Under the pieces are notes generated by a model, which worked only from the letters and a program-made list of their open reading frames with translations, ran no database searches and had not been told where the DNA came from. The position numbers and the translations under genes were made by a program. Below are positions 1-7,327 of a stretch of 37,746 nucleotides of DNA, piece by piece (position 1 is the first letter of the stretch; the number at the start of each line of letters is the position of its first letter). This DNA comes from CAZJVD01 sp964549505 (GTDB lineage Bacteria > Bdellovibrionota > UBA1018 > CAZJVD01), in the NCBI GenBank assembly GCA_964549505.1, contig CAZJVD010000022.1:1-37746 (forward strand). Reading direction: 5' to 3'.

Positions 1-52
1 CGGCTAGCCTCTAAATCGTGAGGATTCGAGTGCTCCAAAGAAGGGGCCAACG

Positions 53-97
53 TCAGAGACACACCACCACGCGTCGCTTCTGTCCGGGCCTTACCAG
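53..97 (-). pseudogene. IS3-type transposase orfB fragment
   Basis: In the frame shifted from orfA, the minus strand reads LVRPGQKRRVVVCL and then meets TGA. This resembles the first residues of IS3-family OrfB (a basic KR-rich start just past the orfA stop), which is normally reached by a programmed frameshift. No longer OrfB frame continues to the window edge. The DDE integrase domain would lie further left, so either the element is decayed or the frame is lost here. Only about 15 codons are readable. Confidence 0.45.
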
Positions 98-354
98 TTT
101 TTTGAGTTGATGAACTTCAGATCATCGATGGTGATCATTTGGTCAGCGACGATTCTTTTGAGCTTCGAATTTTCGGCTTCGAGCGTTCTGAGTTTTTTGG
201 CGTCAGACACTTCCATGCCGCCGAACTTCTTTCGCCACACGTAGATCGTCTGCATGTGCACGCCGAGTTCCCGGCAAAGCGTCTTTACGTCTTCGCCGCT
301 TTCCAGGCGCTTCAAAACTCCGATGATCTGCTCTTTCGTATACCGTTTCTTCAT
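91..354 (-). CDS. IS3-family transposase OrfA (helix-turn-helix)
   Basis: This small basic protein (87 residues) has the typical layout of IS3/IS407-group OrfA. It starts KKRYTKEQIIGVLKRLESG, follows with a homeodomain-like HTH around the LCRELGVHMQTIYVWRKKFGG segment, and ends in a short leucine-zipper-like helix (LRTLEAENSKLKRIVADQM) that would mediate multimerisation. OrfA binds the terminal inverted repeats and works with OrfB, here broken, as a fused transposase. The ATG at 354 is preferred to the GTG at 360 because AGGAG lies five bases upstream of it. Bases 361-417 are the presumed non-coding end of the element. The element seems immobile by itself. Confidence 0.85.
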   Translation of the reverse strand: MKKRYTKEQIIGVLKRLESGEDVKTLCRELGVHMQTIYVWRKKFGGMEVSDAKKLRTLEAENSKLKRIVADQMITIDDLKFINSKNW

Positions 355-417
355 GGTCACTCCTTTGCCCTATTGGGCTAGTTTAATGCGGAGTGACTCA
401 TCGTCAAGATTGGCTAG

Positions 418-1239
418 CTAGCGGGGGTAAGCGCGCCCCCGTCTATATAGGGCTGTGAGCGCTTCCGCCCTATTTTCAGGATTGCCTTGATCAAATGAAA
501 CTGTAACCAGGAGATCCGTCATAGCAGCATTTGCATTTGGAAATCGGCCTATAGCTCGCAAAGCGAAATTTTGAACCTGACTGTTTTTATCCTTCGCTAA
601 AACAAGCAGAAAGTTAGCCATATCAGGAGTAAGCGCCGACCATTCAGACATTTCATAAAGAATATGCGAAATCGCTGTTCGTACTTTGTCGGGCGCATCT
701 CGTTTTAATTTTTCCTGAAATAATGGCAAAACTTCAAAATTACGAGCCTTAGAATTTGTGGCGATTGCAGCTCCTATATATTCTTGTACTTTTGGCGATT
801 TTTCATCAACTGCGAGATCAATGAGTTTCGCAATGCAAGCTTCAGAGCAAAGTTTCAGGTCTCTTAAGGCGATCAACGCCCCGATCTTTTTTTTGTCATT
901 AGTTTCCGATAGTGCTCTTTCGAAAAGTGGCGTTGCAACTCTTGTTAATTCGTCTCCTGGAACTCCCTCTAACACGCTAACAGCAGCATCATTTCTCCCG
1001 CTAGGTCGAGTCGCTACTTCAGCAAGTTGCGGGATAAATTTGACTGCTTTATAGCCCAAACTTTTAAAGAGTCGTTCTGCCGGCCAACGGATGTCAGCAT
1101 CGTCGCTGTTCAGATTCTCAATTTGCTGGTTCCAAAATACTTCATCGGAAAGAGTCGGAGTATCTTTGCCCTCACAGATTTGGATAAGGTTGATTAGAGC
1201 AAAACCTGCAACAAGCAGTTTTTTTATTAAGACGCTCAT
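418..1239 (-). CDS. Exported HEAT-repeat-like protein
   Basis: Protein of about 273 residues. It starts MSVLIKKLLVAGFALINLIQ, a plausible signal peptide or N-terminal anchor, followed by a run of two-helix repeats of about 35 residues (DADIRWPAERLFKSLG..., KDKNSQVQNFALRAIGRFP..., NPENRAEALTALYRRG) of HEAT/armadillo type, which normally form protein-binding solenoids. No catalytic motif is visible. The ATG at 1239 is preferred to the GTG at 1281 because the signal peptide then begins correctly. A TATACT hexamer nine bases before that ATG could be a -10 box giving an almost leaderless mRNA. The C terminus ends next to the IS remnant, so the last residues and stop may have been changed by insertion. 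Partner and role are unknown. Confidence 0.6.
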   Translation of the reverse strand: MSVLIKKLLVAGFALINLIQICEGKDTPTLSDEVFWNQQIENLNSDDADIRWPAERLFKSLGYKAVKFIPQLAEVATRPSGRNDAAVSVLEGVPGDELTRVATPLFERALSETNDKKKIGALIALRDLKLCSEACIAKLIDLAVDEKSPKVQEYIGAAIATNSKARNFEVLPLFQEKLKRDAPDKVRTAISHILYEMSEWSALTPDMANFLLVLAKDKNSQVQNFALRAIGRFPNANAAMTDLLVTVSFDQGNPENRAEALTALYRRGRAYPR

Positions 1240-1378
1240 CTCATTTTTAGTATAGAGTGAACTCGTTTTACGTAATACCACATAAATATAACTCCCTTTA
1301 ATACTAGTCAGTTTCCTGGCGAAACGAAGTGGTTAAACTAGAAAAAGTAGCCAGCCGCGAGATCTGAAATTGGCTTCG

Positions 1379-1891
1379 TCATACGCTCTCCAAATAAGGA
1401 ATCATTCGTTTTTCGGTACCCAGTTTTTTTGCCATATCGAAAATCTTACTTTTGGTTGTTTGTTTTTCTTTTAGAGCAGTCTTAAGGGCATGCAAAGCAG
1501 TGGGGATTCCTACAAGTTTTTGATAGCGAAATGAATCTACGATCGAACGCTCAATGTTTGTAATACTGAAGGTTCGGTGAGAAACAATGCCAACTTTCCA
1601 TTTCGGTTGTCTCGATCGAACAATTTTTATTTTTTCGCTCCGAGGCCGATCTTTATGAGAAACAAGAATCCAAGTATGGCCGATGATTTGCTCTAATAAA
1701 CCGTAATATTGAAGTGCAGAAGCTAAGCAGACGGCAGACTGTTTTCCTGCAAGTAGGGTTGCCTTGTAAAAATCGCCTTCAAGGTCGAAAAGTTTTTCAG
1801 GTTTGCTGTATGTACCTTTCTGTATTCGAACGAGCTCCCCGGTTTCAACTTGTTCAGCGAGCTTTCGATATTTTGTTCTAGTAGAAGGCAT
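1379..1891 (-). CDS. Orphan AbiEi-type antitoxin / transcriptional regulator
   Basis: About 170 residues matching the type IV AbiEi antitoxin family in layout. An N-terminal winged-helix-like segment (YRKLAEQVETGELVRIQKGTY) is followed by the C-terminal domain signature (AVCLASALQYYGLLEQ..., TNIERSIVDSFRYQKLVGIPTALHALKTAL). It resembles the second AbiEi at 3900-4511, which shares the hT-NhERohV-ohRY and GhPTALpAh-ALpEK blocks. AbiEi proteins repress their own promoter and oppose a nucleotidyltransferase toxin. No AbiEii gene follows: the next gene downstream encodes the HEAT-like protein. The ATG at 1891 is preferred to an upstream start at 1948 because the longer version would translate through the inverted repeat at 1903-1946. 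No clear Shine-Dalgarno sequence is seen. Confidence 0.75.
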   Translation of the reverse strand: MPSTRTKYRKLAEQVETGELVRIQKGTYSKPEKLFDLEGDFYKATLLAGKQSAVCLASALQYYGLLEQIIGHTWILVSHKDRPRSEKIKIVRSRQPKWKVGIVSHRTFSITNIERSIVDSFRYQKLVGIPTALHALKTALKEKQTTKSKIFDMAKKLGTEKRMIPYLESV

Positions 1892-1902
1892 ATTCACACT
1901 GT

Positions 1903-1946
1903 GGCACAATACGTCCCCAAAGTAAAAAATGGGGACAGTTTGTGCC
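1903..1946. promoter_or_regulatory. Inverted-repeat operator candidate of the orphan abiEi
   Basis: Two 17-base arms, 1903-1919 and 1930-1946, are complementary at 14 of 17 positions. They consist of GGCACAA and GTCCCCA blocks separated by three mismatched bases, around a 10-base AT-rich centre. The repeat ends 11 bases upstream of the likely abiEi start, where AbiEi autorepression sites are known to lie in the family. The operator role is an inference. Confidence 0.55.
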
Positions 1947-1992
1947 AAGAGGCCGTTTCTGCGTAAGTCGTTGAAATTATTAATATTTATTA

Positions 1993-2019
1993 AAAATGGG
2001 GTGCCCGACGGGGAATGAA
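1993..2019. repeat. Partial duplicate of the tRNA-His 3' end (candidate att site)
   Basis: Twenty-seven bases match 4611-4637 in the same orientation at 25 positions (mismatches at the 12th and 23rd bases). The matched part of the tRNA is its last 23 bases: CCA end, discriminator, acceptor strand and part of the T arm. The rest of the tRNA is absent. A direct repeat of a tRNA 3' end on both sides of an accessory segment is the expected mark of site-specific integration. The interval between the copies is about 2.6 kb and contains no integrase gene. Confidence 0.7.
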
Positions 2020-2148
2020 TGATTCCGGCAAGTTACAGCTCGAAGTAGCCAAAAATAGCCAAACTTCTTAGAATTATTTTGGGTCTGATTTGAGAAAAAA
2101 TCAATTCATTTTTGCGGTGGTTATGAGGCGCTGGACGCAGTTGTGTTT

Positions 2149-2892
2149 CTACTCGGTCTCTGTGTCGGTCTTTTCCAGTGCTTTCCCTGGGACTAACCTC
2201 AGGCTGAACGTAGCTACCACATGGGTAATCCGTGGGTATTTCGAATGTGTTCCGTCAGTTTCGTCATTGTCAAATGCATCAACTAAAAAAAGCGGAGTTT
2301 CTGCGCTTTTACCTATGTAGAGGGGATCATTTGGCCCCGTCTCGGTAACTGTGAATCGTAGCTCTATGATGTTGGGTAATTGTTTTGAGTTTTTTTGGAC
2401 AAAAACTCTGGCTAAAGACTCCATCGTGTCGAGGGTTTCGGAGTCCGCATTTTGGTCAGGAGGAACGGTGATCACCTTGGACGCAAAGTACTGACTGGAA
2501 ATTCGGCCGGTAGGTGTCACTTTGAAATCCACTATCTGAGAAGCCCGTCCCGAGACGTTGTACCGCTCGAGTTTTCCTGGACCGTTTTCAATGACGTTCC
2601 GATCAGCAATCAAAAGATAGGCAAGAGATCCGTCGCTATAGGAACCGTGAGAAATGAGTGAAATCTTGAAAACCTCGGGAAGCGAAATACCCTGCAAATC
2701 AAAAATCCGGACTTGACTAGGGCTTAGCGCGATCGCGTCTCCAAAGCCGATATGACCTTTTCCTCCATCCCCGTGCCGCAGAGCAACCTCACAAGCGACT
2801 TGTATGTGAAAAGCAAAAGGCTTTCTTTCCGCCGCCCTAGAGAAGCTGGTTAGAAAAAACATCGAGAAAATAAGTGGGAGTATGGATTTCAT
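2149..2892 (-). CDS. Secreted protein of unknown function
   Basis: A protein of about 247 residues with a clear signal peptide (MKSILPLIFSMFFLTSFSRA, probable cleavage after SRA). The mature part is mostly beta-prone with few cysteines and no motif I recognise, and it ends in an acidic tail (EKTDTETE). It lies inside the segment bounded by the tRNA-His repeats, between the two AbiEi genes and on the same strand. Two in-frame ATGs are adjacent (2898 and 2892). The second gives the better signal peptide and neither has a good Shine-Dalgarno sequence. It could be island cargo acting in the periplasm or outside the cell, but nothing in the sequence says what it does. Confidence 0.55.
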   Translation of the reverse strand: MKSILPLIFSMFFLTSFSRAAERKPFAFHIQVACEVALRHGDGGKGHIGFGDAIALSPSQVRIFDLQGISLPEVFKISLISHGSYSDGSLAYLLIADRNVIENGPGKLERYNVSGRASQIVDFKVTPTGRISSQYFASKVITVPPDQNADSETLDTMESLARVFVQKNSKQLPNIIELRFTVTETGPNDPLYIGKSAETPLFLVDAFDNDETDGTHSKYPRITHVVATFSLRLVPGKALEKTDTETE

Positions 2893-3075
2893 GAGCATTG
2901 GATACTGTTTGTGACTTTGTGAGTCAAGGTGGATTTATTCAACAGTTCGTGATGTCCGGGGGTTCAGACGATTGAAGTTTAAAAGAAGCCATTTAAGCGC
3001 AAAGTCTGGATCGGATTCCCAAATGAGGGCTAACCCCGCCGAATATAAATCTGACTCTCCTTTCTAAAATTCCCT

Positions 3076-3903
3076 TCATCTGAAGTATCCAAAAATTTTG
3101 GAGAATGCAGTTTTGAATTGCGGCGCACTCTCAATATCCGCAGTGGCGGCATTCCATCCGCGCTCGAGGAGCGTTGAATCTATTTTCTTCAAGGATACCG
3201 AAATGTCCTTCGGGAGTTCATCATCACGAAATTTGAAAGTTTTTCCGAGTGCTTTCATGAGTTGCAGTCGATTGCATTTCTCCAAAATTAAGCTGAGATC
3301 AAATACATCCTTCGCTCTGGAATTAGCGGAACCGCGCACGATAAGGGTGTGGAGCTTTTCTGCAGCTGCGGTTTCCACCGGATAGACTTGCCAATTCAAA
3401 GCTCCATCACCTAATAGAAACTGCGTTGTCTCGATTACAGGACCTGGAGTGATGGGATCGCCGATGCCAATATCAAAATTGACGATCTGAGCTCTGCGTA
3501 AATCTTTAAGTACGGGCCCAATGCCTGATCGAAAAACGCATCGTCTAGCTCCGTATTCCGTTTGGGCTTGTAAGTCTTGAGTAGCTTCGTGTTTGAACCA
3601 CACTCCGTCTTCTAAATCGTTTTCGATAGCCGCGATTGCGTTTGCCAAAACGGTATCGAGTTTTCCTTTTTTAAGAACCGCATCGAGATCCACAGTATAT
3701 CTGGGAGATTCGTAAATTCTTAAGGCAACATATCCGCCCTTAAATACCAAGCTGGATGCGAGATCTTTGGCCTCGGTGAGTCGCTGAACCATTCGTTCAA
3801 TTAAAAAAGAGGTAAGCGTATCCGCAAATGCGACTTTTCTTTCACGAGATAGGTTGGAAAGACGTTTTGAAATTGAACGTGCAAGGTCTTCGCTTTTCTT
3901 CAT
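3076..3903 (-). CDS. abiEii: AbiEii-like nucleotidyltransferase toxin
   Basis: A 275-residue member of the AbiEii/AbiGii (DUF1814-type) nucleotidyltransferase family. Visible motifs, numbered from the ATG at 3903, are FKGG at 54-57 followed by TVDLD with metal-binding D72 and D74; a NFDIGIGDP strand with D144; AEKLHTL at 181-187; and RAKDVFDLSL with K198, D199 and D202. In the family the toxin adds nucleotides to targets such as tRNA and stops growth. Its start overlaps the stop of abiEi by the four-base ATGA arrangement, so the two are translationally coupled, as in known type IV toxin-antitoxin operons. All key motifs look intact. A role in phage defence is possible but not shown by the sequence. 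Confidence 0.88.
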   Translation of the reverse strand: MKKSEDLARSISKRLSNLSRERKVAFADTLTSFLIERMVQRLTEAKDLASSLVFKGGYVALRIYESPRYTVDLDAVLKKGKLDTVLANAIAAIENDLEDGVWFKHEATQDLQAQTEYGARRCVFRSGIGPVLKDLRRAQIVNFDIGIGDPITPGPVIETTQFLLGDGALNWQVYPVETAAAEKLHTLIVRGSANSRAKDVFDLSLILEKCNRLQLMKALGKTFKFRDDELPKDISVSLKKIDSTLLERGWNAATADIESAPQFKTAFSKIFGYFR

Positions 3904-4511
3904 GGGGTCAGCACATCCCAATATTTTTGAATGACCGATTGAAGACCCAATTGTTTGGCGGTTTGCAAAAGTTTTGCTTCATCTGTGCGTTTTTCAGCGA
4001 GCGCTTTTCGAACTGCGTTTAGCGCTGTAGGAAAACCGATCTTAGTGGAATAGCGGAGAGCCTCCACCAAAGTTCTTTCAAGGTTGGTAACCCGAAAGTA
4101 TTTGTGAATTTCAATTCCCTTTGACGGAGAAGTTTTTGTGCGGAGGCACCGATAAAGAGGGTTAGCTGATTTTTGGTTGTATGGAACCAGGACCCAAATT
4201 CGTTTTGGAGAGCGATCGACGAGTCCATGATAAAAAAGGGCAGTAAGGCCACCTACCGTGGCAGCTTTTCCAAAGTATTTACATGCAACGGCGAGATCGT
4301 ACTCTTGTGGATTGATATTTGAGTCAGGATGAACGTAGACGGCATTTCGTATTTTCGTGATTTTCCCCTTACTTGTAAGCCGGGACAAAGTAGGCTGCGA
4401 CAGGCCTGCCTGCACGGCTTCATCAGTCGTAAAAACGCCCATCCTTTTTAGCTTCGACAAAGCCTTTTGGGTTGTCTTCAATGGTGGAATGAGTTTTCTT
4501 TTTTTTCTCAT
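3900..4511 (-). CDS. abiEi: AbiEi-like antitoxin and autorepressor
   Basis: A protein of 203 residues. It has a very basic N terminus (MRKKRK), a winged-helix domain (MGVFTTDEAVQAGLSQPTLS, then LTSKGKITKIRNAVYVHP) and the AbiEi C-terminal domain (AVACKYFGKAATVGGLTALF, VTNLERTLVEALRY, GFPTALNAVRKALAEKR). In this family the protein counteracts the AbiEii nucleotidyltransferase without binding it, and represses the operon through inverted repeats. The neighbouring toxin gene overlaps it by ATGA. A perfect 21-bp inverted repeat ends 19 bases upstream of the start. No Shine-Dalgarno sequence precedes the ATG, so the transcript may be leaderless or nearly so. Confidence 0.88.
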   Translation of the reverse strand: MRKKRKLIPPLKTTQKALSKLKRMGVFTTDEAVQAGLSQPTLSRLTSKGKITKIRNAVYVHPDSNINPQEYDLAVACKYFGKAATVGGLTALFYHGLVDRSPKRIWVLVPYNQKSANPLYRCLRTKTSPSKGIEIHKYFRVTNLERTLVEALRYSTKIGFPTALNAVRKALAEKRTDEAKLLQTAKQLGLQSVIQKYWDVLTP

Positions 4512-4530
4512 TTTATTGATTAAATTGTAG

Positions 4531-4580
4531 CATGAATGGAAGTAGACAAAATATTTACTTTTTGTCTACTTCCATTCATG
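4531..4580. promoter_or_regulatory. Perfect 21-bp inverted repeat, probable abiEi operator
   Basis: Arms 4531-4551 and 4560-4580 are exactly complementary over 21 bases with an 8-base spacer. It lies between the tRNA-His 3' end and abiEi, so it could act as the autorepression site of AbiEi, as a stem-loop ending tRNA-His transcription, or both. There is no uridine run after the stem on the minus strand, which argues against a classic terminator and for an operator. Confidence 0.65.
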
Positions 4581-4610
4581 TCTAAGTAATTGATTTTATT
4601 ATGAAAGTCT

Positions 4611-4637
4611 AAAATGGGGTGACCGACGGGGATTGAA
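4611..4637. repeat. tRNA-His-side copy of the candidate att direct repeat
   Basis: This copy lies within the intact tRNA-His gene (its last 23 bases plus four downstream bases) and pairs with 1993-2019 at 25 of 27 bases. It is the side on which an integrating element would restore the tRNA. Confidence 0.68.
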
Positions 4638-4691
4638 CCCGCGACAGCCGGAATCACAATCCGGTGCTCTACCAACTGAGCTACGGCCACC
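4615..4691 (-). tRNA. tRNA-His (anticodon GTG)
   Basis: Folds as a full cloverleaf on the minus strand. The acceptor stem GTGGCCG pairs with CGGTCAC (one G-U pair). The anticodon stem CCGGA/TCCGG encloses loop TTGTGAT with anticodon GTG, and the T arm carries GGTTCAATCC. The extra 5' G (-1) opposite discriminator C73, the hallmark of tRNA-His, is present, and the CCA end is genome-encoded (4617-4615). It is intact despite bordering an accessory segment. Confidence 0.96.
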
Positions 4692-4818
4692 GCCTTACAA
4701 ATGGATACTGACGCATACTGCCGGATTGATCGAGGCCTTGTCAACGGTTCTGGTCGTCAGATACGATCGGGCTTAACGAGAGTGGGGCACCGCTGTGACG
4801 AACTTCTTAGAGTATTTC

Positions 4819-5412
4819 ATGAAAACCGGCTTAGTAATGGCGCTTTTGGGGCTTATCGCTACGTCTACCCATGCGGGCGTGTTTGCGATTCCAAAATTCG
4901 TGAGTCAGCGTACGTATTCAGCCGGGATAGAGCCGGAACTTGTGCTTGCAGAGCCGGCGTCGCTCGGCATCAACGCGAAGCTCCAGTATGGGTTAGCTGA
5001 AAGCTGGAATGTCGGTGGAGCCATCGGTAATGGTGGCGGGGCTCGAGGGTTTCGGGTCGGCACGTATTCGGTATTCGATCTTTTCCCGGACATCGAAGGG
5101 CAGCCAGGAATTGGTTTGGCGGGACAGGCTTATTACAACAACGTCAACGACGAAGGTCAGTTTGAGCTGACAGCTATTCCATACCTGCACAAGGCACTCG
5201 TCACCGAGGGGATTGAGTTCGATCCATTTGTAGCGATTCCGATGGGAACGCGATTTGGTACGCAGGCCGCTGGCGGCACTAAAGCAGTGGTGTCACTCAA
5301 TGTCGGCTCGCGTATTAAGCAGAGCAATCACTTACACTATGTTCTAGAGATTGGTGTTGCTGTTCAGAACACCGACACAACGATGTCCGGCGGTTTTGTC
5401 TACACCCCGTGA
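4819..5412 (+). CDS. Exported protein, probable small outer-membrane beta-barrel
   Basis: About 197 residues. The signal peptide MKTGLVMALLGLIATSTHA is followed by alternating strands rich in glycine and aromatic residues (KLQYGLAESWNVGGAIGNGG, GQAYYNNVNDEGQFELTAIP, HLHYVLEIGVAVQN), as in small outer-membrane barrels. No family was recognised. The ATG at 4819 is preferred because the signal peptide starts there. An in-frame GTG at 4795 would add eight residues. Its stop overlaps the GTG start of the HAD phosphatase (GTGA), suggesting coupled translation. The reading frame ends in a threonine-proline, not the C-terminal aromatic residue usual for barrels, so the barrel call is tentative. Confidence 0.6.
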   Translation: MKTGLVMALLGLIATSTHAGVFAIPKFVSQRTYSAGIEPELVLAEPASLGINAKLQYGLAESWNVGGAIGNGGGARGFRVGTYSVFDLFPDIEGQPGIGLAGQAYYNNVNDEGQFELTAIPYLHKALVTEGIEFDPFVAIPMGTRFGTQAAGGTKAVVSLNVGSRIKQSNHLHYVLEIGVAVQNTDTTMSGGFVYTP

Positions 5413-6230
5413 AGCAGCTACGTTCTCGACTCTGGAAAACAGTCAAGAAAGCCGAACTGGCACGCGTTGCTGGAATTGCTTTTGATATCGACGACACGCT
5501 TTCGACGCACGGAAAGTTAACAGAAACTGCGTTTACCGCGCTCTGGGCTCTGAAAAAAAATGGGTTTGTCCTTGTGCCAATCACGGGACGTCCCGCGGGC
5601 TGGTGTGATCACATCGCGCGTTTCTGGCCTGTTGATGCCGTGATTGGAGAAAACGGTGCGTTTGCTTTTTTTATGAAGGAGGGTCGTCTCCGCCGCATTG
5701 AAACTCCCAAGGACATCGAGACAGTGACCGCTCGAACGCGGCTGACCGCGCTTCGGTCTGAGATCGAAAAGCGATTTCCTAATGTTCGTTTTGCGAGCGA
5801 TCAACCCTATCGGGAGTACGATCTTGCAATTGACTACTGTGAGGACGTGGTGCGCTGGCCAAAAAAAGAGGTTCAGGCGTTGGTTGAACTGTGCCAGTCG
5901 CGAGGTGCACGAGCAAAGGTTTCGAGTATTCACGTCAATACCTGGTACGGGTCCTTTGACAAGCAAAAGGGGTTTCAGAATTGGCTCGATCAGGGGCTGC
6001 CGGGCGTAGAAACCAAGAAAACCAAGAAGCTTTCCAAGGCGGCGAACTGGATTTTTATTGGTGATTCGCCGAACGATGAACCGAGTTTCCGATACTTCAC
6101 GCTGAGTGTAGCCGTAGCCAATATCAAGAATTTCCTCTCAGATCTCGAGGCATTTCCAACGTTTGTGACTTCAAAGGAAAGCGGCCAAGGCTTTACGGAG
6201 TTTGCGAGCAGGTTGCTCCGCAAGAGTTAG
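5409..6230 (+). CDS. HAD-IIB family sugar-phosphatase-like hydrolase
   Basis: A 273-residue haloacid dehalogenase superfamily phosphatase. Motif I is FDIDDTL (D26 nucleophile, D28 acid/base), motif II is TGR at 59-61, a lysine follows in the FDKQKG segment, and the last motif is GDSPNDEPSF at 218-227. The insert between motifs II and III and the GDSPND signature place it in subclass IIB, which includes mannosyl-3-phosphoglycerate, sucrose and trehalose phosphate phosphatases. The actual substrate cannot be read from the sequence. It begins with GTG overlapping the upstream stop and ends overlapping the stop of the convergent rluA-type gene by three bases. Cytoplasmic: no signal peptide or membrane segment. 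Confidence 0.82.
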   Translation: MKQLRSRLWKTVKKAELARVAGIAFDIDDTLSTHGKLTETAFTALWALKKNGFVLVPITGRPAGWCDHIARFWPVDAVIGENGAFAFFMKEGRLRRIETPKDIETVTARTRLTALRSEIEKRFPNVRFASDQPYREYDLAIDYCEDVVRWPKKEVQALVELCQSRGARAKVSSIHVNTWYGSFDKQKGFQNWLDQGLPGVETKKTKKLSKAANWIFIGDSPNDEPSFRYFTLSVAVANIKNFLSDLEAFPTFVTSKESGQGFTEFASRLLRKS

Positions 6231-7312
6231 GATCTCAGGCCTTCCCAGAACTCTCGAAGATCCGCGCTGAGTTCGGATCGAAAATGAAGATCCTTTCCCG
6301 TCGTTGGATGCGAACATACGAGTTCGGAGGCGTGCAGGGCATGTCGGTCTAAAATCAGTTTTTCAGAGAGCTCGGGCGGAATGAAACGAAGACTGAGTGT
6401 CTCTGCCGTGCGCGAATGTCCAAAGCGAACAACCGGAAAAAATTTGAGGCTGTCGTTCATCTCAAGGCTATAGAGTTTGTCGCCGACGATCGGAAATCCT
6501 GCGAGTTTGAGATGAATGCGAATCTGATGCTGTCGGCCAGTTTTAGGAAAGCACTTCACGAGTGAAAAAAGTCGTCCGCGGGCGTCGGCTCGCGTCTCGA
6601 CGAGTTCGAAGTCTGTGACGGCGTCCCAAATGTCTTCCGGGGCGAGATGACTGCCCTTGGCGGCAATCATCCGAAGACCGATCGGTCCGTCTTTGTCGCG
6701 ACCAATGGGCTCATCGACTGAAAACGTCTTTCGGAAAGGTCGGCCATGCACAATGGCGAGATAGGTTTTCTGGGTTGTGCGTCGAGCGAACTGGTTCACA
6801 AAGTTCGTACAGGTCTCGGAATTCTTTGCGACGATCAGAAGTCCGCTTGTCTCTTTGTCGATCCGATGAACAAGAAAGTAGTCTTCGTCCATGGCCAGTG
6901 GTTTTGTGTAGCCGCCTGTTTTGAGATGGGTGAGAAGGGTGTTGAAGAAATAGCTGCCTGAAGGATGGACGGGCAGCGGTGCCGGCTTGTCGACGACAAA
7001 GAAACCCTGATCTTCGTGGAGAATCTTGTAGTCCAGCCGCACTTGAGGTTCCGCCCGGCGCTCGGACTCAATCTGCACGACGTCGCCTTCGATCAAGAGC
7101 GTGCTTGCTTTGATTCGGCCAACGGAGAGATGCGGCCCTTGCCCGCGGACAAGAGTGATCATTCCGGAGGTGATCGTTTCCTTAAGCCGCTCGCGCGACC
7201 GGCGACGATAGTGATCTTTTAGAAACCGGTCGAGGCGTTGACCGACATGATTGGCATCGACACGAAACGAGATGAGAACCGTGTTGTCGTTGTAAACAGA
7301 AGACGGTCGCAT
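6227..7312 (-). CDS. RluA-family pseudouridine synthase
   Basis: A 361-residue protein. The N-terminal S4 RNA-binding domain is at about 22-80 (QRLDRFLKDHYRRRSRERLKE). It is followed by the RluA/RluD catalytic domain with the active-site loop HRIDKETSGLL at 149-159 (nucleophile D152; most relatives have HRLD), then LVKCFPKTGRQHQIRIHL. It should isomerise uridines in rRNA or tRNA; the target position cannot be decided. A C-terminal extension past the usual domain end (about 60 residues, starting near FIPPELSEK) has no recognisable motif. It lies 15 bases after the prkA-like gene on the same strand, so the two are probably cotranscribed. Confidence 0.88.
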   Translation of the reverse strand: MRPSSVYNDNTVLISFRVDANHVGQRLDRFLKDHYRRRSRERLKETITSGMITLVRGQGPHLSVGRIKASTLLIEGDVVQIESERRAEPQVRLDYKILHEDQGFFVVDKPAPLPVHPSGSYFFNTLLTHLKTGGYTKPLAMDEDYFLVHRIDKETSGLLIVAKNSETCTNFVNQFARRTTQKTYLAIVHGRPFRKTFSVDEPIGRDKDGPIGLRMIAAKGSHLAPEDIWDAVTDFELVETRADARGRLFSLVKCFPKTGRQHQIRIHLKLAGFPIVGDKLYSLEMNDSLKFFPVVRFGHSRTAETLSLRFIPPELSEKLILDRHALHASELVCSHPTTGKDLHFRSELSADLREFWEGLRS

Positions 7313-7327
7313 TACTACTCGACTCGG

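Noticed and set aside
2021..2030. GATTCCGGC beside the tRNA-His repeat, also found in the tRNA's anticodon arm
   Set aside because: Only nine to ten bases match and in the opposite sense to the neighbouring repeat, so chance is the simplest explanation.
4520..4744. Open frame of 74 codons on the minus strand across tRNA-His
   Set aside because: It is formed by the tRNA and its flanks, is low in coding character and has no homology-like motif.
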